This document shows, piece after piece, positions 59,866 to 64,000 of a stretch of 64,000 nucleotides of DNA; position 1 is the first letter of the stretch, and every line of letters starts with the position of its first letter. Position numbers and translations under genes: made by a program. The stretch covers positions 792,068 to 856,067 of the forward strand of contig NW_004450380.1 in NCBI RefSeq assembly GCF_000321225.1, read 5' to 3'. This stretch comes from Odobenus rosmarus divergens. Lineage: Eukaryota > Chordata > Mammalia > Carnivora > Odobenidae. The notes beneath the pieces were generated by a model that was not told the DNA's origin, made no database searches, and saw nothing but the letters and a program-made list of their open reading frames with translations.

Positions 59866-60115
59866 AGTTAAGAGTGTGCCTTCTGAACCCAGATGGCTGG
59901 GCTTCAAATACCGGTCCACCCACTTCTGGGCTGTGTGTTTGGGGCAAGCTCCTTAACGGGGGGGGTGGCCTCAACGTCTCCATCTATAAACTTATGGCAA
60001 TGGTGTTAGGTATGTCTCGGGGTTCTTAAGAGGATTGAGTGAATTAATACCCAGAAATGTTCAGAACAGTGCCTGGCACGTAGTAAGTACTCAACCAACA
60101 TCAGCTGTGTGAATT
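59866..60115 (+). repeat. MIR, nearly full length
   Basis: gtagttaagagtgtgccttc, tggctgggcttcaaataccg, ggggcaagctccttaacggg, gtctccatctataaacttat and acagtgcctggcacgtagta give a full sense MIR. A run of nine G (59959-59967) interrupts it. Confidence 0.88.
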
Positions 60116-60119
60116 GCTT

Positions 60120-61350
60120 AAGTGCTCAGCATGGAGAACAACGTAATCAGAGCTCATATGTGCCCCACGAGGTGGATGTGTGTTAAATAGGTCCTCCGCA
60201 CACCTTCAGCTAAGTTAGAATAAAACAGTGTTTTTGTTCTCATGCTATAATATAATCCAGGACTCCTCCAGCCATTGAAATTAATGAAGGACAAACAATT
60301 CACAGCGTCTGCCTCTGGGGAACGTGGTCTCGCTCTCAGGGAGAACGGTTAATATGCTGGGCTCCACCCCTGACAGATCAGGGTGCTGCCTCATGAAGGA
60401 TGCATTCCAGAATACTCTTGAGAGACTTCCATCCTTTACGTTTGAAACCCGTGGGACACTTTGTGTTTCTACAGCGCTCAGTTCCAAGCATCACACCTCC
60501 CTTCACAATGTCTTATGCTCAGACCCTCCTGGAAGAGGCTATTGACTGCTGACTGAACACATGACCAAAGATCGCTGCATTTGGAAGCATCACAGTGATA
60601 GCAAAGGTGGGTGGGTGGGTGGTTAAAATCCTATTCCATTTTGAACTGGGTTGAAGTCCACCATGAAACAGTGCCTTTGGAAATCAGTCCAGGTCCAGTC
60701 AGATGAGGGAGAGAGCAGAGGCTGGGGGTTACAGCTCCTGGGGTCCCCCTGCCCCAGAAGCCAAAGGAGAGACGCAGGAAGAGCTCGGGGCTTTGTTTGG
60801 GGAGCACTGTCTTCTTAGGCACATATGTGCGCCACAGCTCCCATGGCCCCACGTCAGCATCTGATCAGCAGCCTCCAAATGTTCTAGCATCCCTAACAGA
60901 GGATTTGGATTTGGAAGCCTTCTACTGATAGTTAATTTGTACTGAAAGACTATTCTCTTGATAAGAAATTTCTGACAATCTCGGTGATGTTACGCTAGAT
61001 CCCAAGCATATAATGAGAGCGCTGTCGGTGTGTGTTTCTGTGTGCAGTGCATTCAAATGCACGTGTCACGTCCTGCTGTAATTTTTCACTGTGCTATCGG
61101 GAGCACCCAGCATTCGGGCTCTGGGGGAGTGCACATAAACACACAGGAGTCTGGACACACCGCGGACCCTGTAGAATTTCCCAGCAGACGTGGACATTTG
61201 GTGGAGACAAGGAGTTTTATGCTAGGAAACTTCCTTGTCTAACGTCCAGTAGTTTTAGTTAAGTTGCACACAAGGACAACGTGGTAGAGACAAAGGAGTG
61301 CCAGATTTTAAACAGAGAGATTTGGCTTTTAGTCCTGCCTTTTAGCTATT
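60120..61350. other. Intronic tract without named element
   Basis: No repeat family recognised. A short (GGTG)n run at 60607-60622. Open frames are short. Confidence 0.5.
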
Positions 61351-61357
61351 TTACAGC

Positions 61358-61600
61358 TATTGTTAGGATCATAGGTTCAGAAGACAGACCTGGGATTGCC
61401 TTCTAGCTCTGCACTTACTGTGTGAGTTAGGCAAGATATTGGTGGCATCTCCGATAAAATGAGGATCACAATAGTAGCAATAATACCTTCTTTAAAAGGT
61501 TGCTATTAATGATTTAAAAATGGCTGGAAAGGCACTTAGCACAGTAACTGTACAGAGGAAAGGATTAATAAATAATAATAGCTCATATTGTTGTTTGCTT
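61358..61600 (+). repeat. MIR, nearly full length
   Basis: aggatcataggttcagaaga, ttctagctctgcacttactg, gtgtgagttaggcaagatat, aaatgaggatcacaatagta and aggcacttagcacagtaact; sense MIR followed by a young SINE. Confidence 0.82.
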
Positions 61601-61615
61601 TAGTTATTATTATTA

Positions 61616-61788
61616 TTTTTTTAAAGATTTTATTTATTTATTTGAGAGAGAGAGAGCACAAGCAGGGGGAGGGGCAGAAGGAGAGGGAGAAGCAGGCTCC
61701 CTGCTGAGCAGGGAGCCCGACCCCAACCCCAGGATCATGACCTGAGCTGAAGGCAGACACTTAACTGACTGAGCCACCCAGGCACCCC
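61616..61788 (-). mobile_element. Carnivore tRNA-Lys SINE (antisense)
   Basis: Tail complement ttaaagattttatttattta, then gagcacaagcagggggaggg, body with a deletion of about 20 bp (cccgaccccaaccccaggat), head complement gagccacccaggcacccc. Flanking TTATTATT text hides the duplication. Confidence 0.96.
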
Positions 61789-61924
61789 AATGTTATTTTA
61801 TTATTGAATCTTCATTCATTTGATAGAAGAAACACTTCCTACATTCCAGGGCTGTTTTCAGAGTTAGGTAAGCACATGTATGTGGAAGCACCTTGCATAT
61901 GCTCTAAAGCACTTTATTGAAAAT

Positions 61925-62060
61925 ATTAATAATAATGATCATATTTTCACTTATTGAGAATCTACTAAGTGCCAGGCACTTTACACACTCTCTAATTCTC
62001 CAAATAGGCCTGGGAGGTAGTAGAATATCGGAAATGAAACAAGCTTAGAAGAATTTGCCT
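61925..62060 (-). repeat. MIR relic, antisense
   Basis: tcacttattgagaatctact, aagtgccaggcactttacac and aataggcctgggaggtagta keep the complemented MIR order. Confidence 0.7.
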
Positions 62061-62061
62061 G

Positions 62062-64000
62062 GGATCCTGCTCAGATTTCAACCTAGTTTTTTTTTTTTTT
62101 TTAATTCAGAGTCATCACTCTACATAGCCGCATCTCAATGGTAACAACAGAATTGTCAATAATAGTTTATTGTTCCTGTTGATAATAGAATCGTGCTCCC
62201 GGCATCTAGTCTGAGCCATGGTGCCATCATCAAGTGGTATAACATACGCTGCGTGTATTTTATATTAAAACGTATGATTTTGATGAAAGGCATTTACTAC
62301 ACACTCACAGACTTGCGTCTGTGTCCACCCATGAAGCCCGGGGCTAGGAAGTGAGTTCCAGAAAGCAGGAATGTGTCCCGGAGACCTAGGCAGCAGCTGT
62401 GTGGTCAGGAAGACTCGCGCTGTCCCCAAGGGGGATGATCTGAAGGGCATACTTTTTGGATGGCTGCACTCTGAAACTTTCATCATAACATTCAATGCTT
62501 TTTTAGTCGCTCCTCATGTTTTTACATTTCACTTACATGAATTTTCATTCATGGTGTAGATTACAAGTAAACGGAATTTACAACTTGGTGCCCCCGCCTG
62601 CGTACCAGTGTGAACTAGCTTGTTGCTCGCCAGCCGACAGTGGTCTGTCAGGTGGCCACCCCAGCGCCGGGGCAGACCCCCAGGAGGGTGGGGGCATCTG
62701 GGCAGCAGTGTCCCTGCACACCTGGAGCCTACTGGACTTGGGGAGACCGGCAGTCCTACCTACACAGCCTTGCTGAAGTTCTGCTGCTTTTTTAATCCTC
62801 CCTAAGCCTCAGCCTCCACATCTATGAAATCCAAAGACTAATATGCATCCCTTAGAGTTTCCAAGCAGGTAACGCGCTCAGCACTTAAACTGCGGAACTT
62901 CCTTTGCCACCCTTCTTTGACTTATGGAAAAAAAAGAAGGTCAACTTTGCAACAGTGGGATATTTGGTGTGCTTTTTTACCAGCTCTCGTTTCCACGGAC
63001 TTGGAAAACCACGCGTGGTCAACCAACACACGGTTCAAACACATTTACAAGAAGGTTGGAAACTTAGCTTTTCCGCTGTGGCTGAGTGGTGCCCCCGGTC
63101 GGGCTGCCCCATCTGCAGAGGGCTCTCTGTCCGGGTGCGGAGGGAAGGTCCCAGCTGTCCCTGTCACCGAGGCTGTAGTGACTGCCCCTCACCCCCACTC
63201 TTCAGCGTCCTGGCCCTGATCACTCACATGCGTCCACCAGGTTTAACTTTTTAGTTTGGAAGAAACCCATCATTTTCACCTGTGTCTTTCTGATTCCTGG
63301 CCTGATAAAATATTTTAGAATATTCTCCCAACCCTTCCCCCCTCCCCCAACTGCTCTAAGTTACAAATGGCCAGATTTCAGTCATCAGGAGAGTAGAATG
63401 TATTATTTTTTTGCAGCCTGTCTTTCTGGGGGCCGGATTCCAAGGAGGCAGCCCATGCGCTCACAGGCCAGGAGAGCCAGGATTTCAACAGTGTCGACAA
63501 TCTTTGCTCATCACACCGAAAAGCAGTGTGTCGGTGCCGGCTCATTAGCATACAGCCGCGCCGTGCTTGCTAACAAAGCAGGCTCTGGGTATCTGCTAGT
63601 TTCGCAGCTTGTCTGTCTTCCTTGACCGAAAAGGAGAGGAGAAATATCTTCAGGCAAGGGTGCTGTCCCTCTCCGGGGGGGGGGGGGGGGCAAGAAAGCA
63701 TCACAAGGATTCCCAGAGGGAGAGCTTTGAAGTGGTTTGCAAGTCATCATGCTTTGGAAAAAGGGAGACCAGCCATCCTTTGTTTTTCTAATCTTGTTTT
63801 AAGATCAGGACGAGCAAACAGATCGCCATGTTGTCAAGTGAAAAACCGAGCGAGTCCTGAATAATTCCCGATCATCCCTTTAATAGTTTTGTTTCGTTAG
63901 GCAGCTTCCAAAGAAATAACTCTCTGTGGGCAGAGGTACACAGGCATGCCCTCCTCTCGGTCTGTCTCTCTACCCCTCTTTTGTTAGGGGGATGGAGGGG
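62062..64000. other. Intronic tract to window end
   Basis: Moderately GC-rich at 62580-62720 and 63060-63200, with no CpG island. A 19-T run lies at about 62084-62102 and a 16-G run at 63675-63690. The overlapping frames at 62904-63254 are chance. No SDCCAG8 exon was found. Confidence 0.5.
63675..63690. repeat. Homopolymer G16
   Basis: Sixteen consecutive G in plus-strand text. Its length is likely to vary between reads and individuals. Confidence 0.9.

Larger units (their letters stand above)
17996..64000 (+). other. SDCCAG8: SDCCAG8 large intron, first 46 kb
   Basis: From the exon C donor to the window end no further exon was found. In particular there is no open segment that would continue the split Arg codon into the expected C-terminal LRQLDKHS-like region. 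In human, from memory, the remaining one or two exons lie far downstream and the convergent gene AKT3 follows. The interval is intronic and dense in SINE, L1, MIR and L2. Confidence 0.8.

Noticed and set aside
62904..63254. Terminal SDCCAG8 exon or other coding exon
   Set aside because: The frame does not continue the split Arg codon into the expected C-terminal sequence, and no convincing acceptor precedes it.
1..64000. CRISPR arrays, operons or other prokaryotic features
   Set aside because: The window is mammalian intronic DNA; the only short direct repeats are SINE target-site duplications, tandem duplications and microsatellites.

Overview
This is a 64 kb piece of a carnivoran mammal nuclear genome. 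It contains three internal exons of one protein-coding gene, SDCCAG8 (also CCCAP, NPHP10 or BBS16), read on the plus strand. The rest is intron. The lineage call rests on about 22 copies of the carnivore tRNA-Lys-derived SINE (head gggcgcctgggtggctcag, tail caaataaataaataaaatctt). Their internal body (ggctccctgctcagcgggaagcctgcttctccctctcccactcccc) is, from memory, the form typical of arctoid carnivores (bears, seals and sea lions, mustelids) rather than of dog or cat. The species cannot be fixed from this window.

Layout. 1-5996: 3' part of an intron, with relics of old L1, MIR and L2 and two SINEs. 5997-6124: exon A. 6125-8202: short intron. 8203-8311: exon B. 8312-17863: 9.5 kb intron with two SINEs, an interrupted MIR, an L1 relic and a repeat-poor tract at about 11.1-14.1 kb. 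17864-17995: exon C. 17996-64000: the first 46 kb of a very large intron. It holds most of the SINEs, a 2.7 kb sense L1 remnant (ORF2 plus 3' UTR) split by a younger SINE, a SINE-in-SINE nest next to L1 3' ends at 26.5-26.9 kb, many MIR and L2 relics, microsatellites and long unique tracts. The exons that should complete the C-terminus (about 50 residues, from memory of the human protein) are not found and probably lie beyond 64000.

The three exons splice in one continuous frame into 123 codons plus split codons. They encode a glutamine-, glutamate- and lysine-rich coiled coil, the distal part of a centrosomal and ciliary scaffold protein. No other gene, rRNA, functional tRNA, CRISPR array or promoter is supported. 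All other long open frames look like chance or repeat-derived frames.

No new biological system is evident. The items most worth checking are three unusually clean inverted repeats (5193-5249, 8451-8501, 55881-55912), the third carrying AP-1-like and CRE-like half sites; the weak, G-run-bearing acceptor of exon B; the in-frame (skippable) structure of exon C; and the datable retroelement nests.
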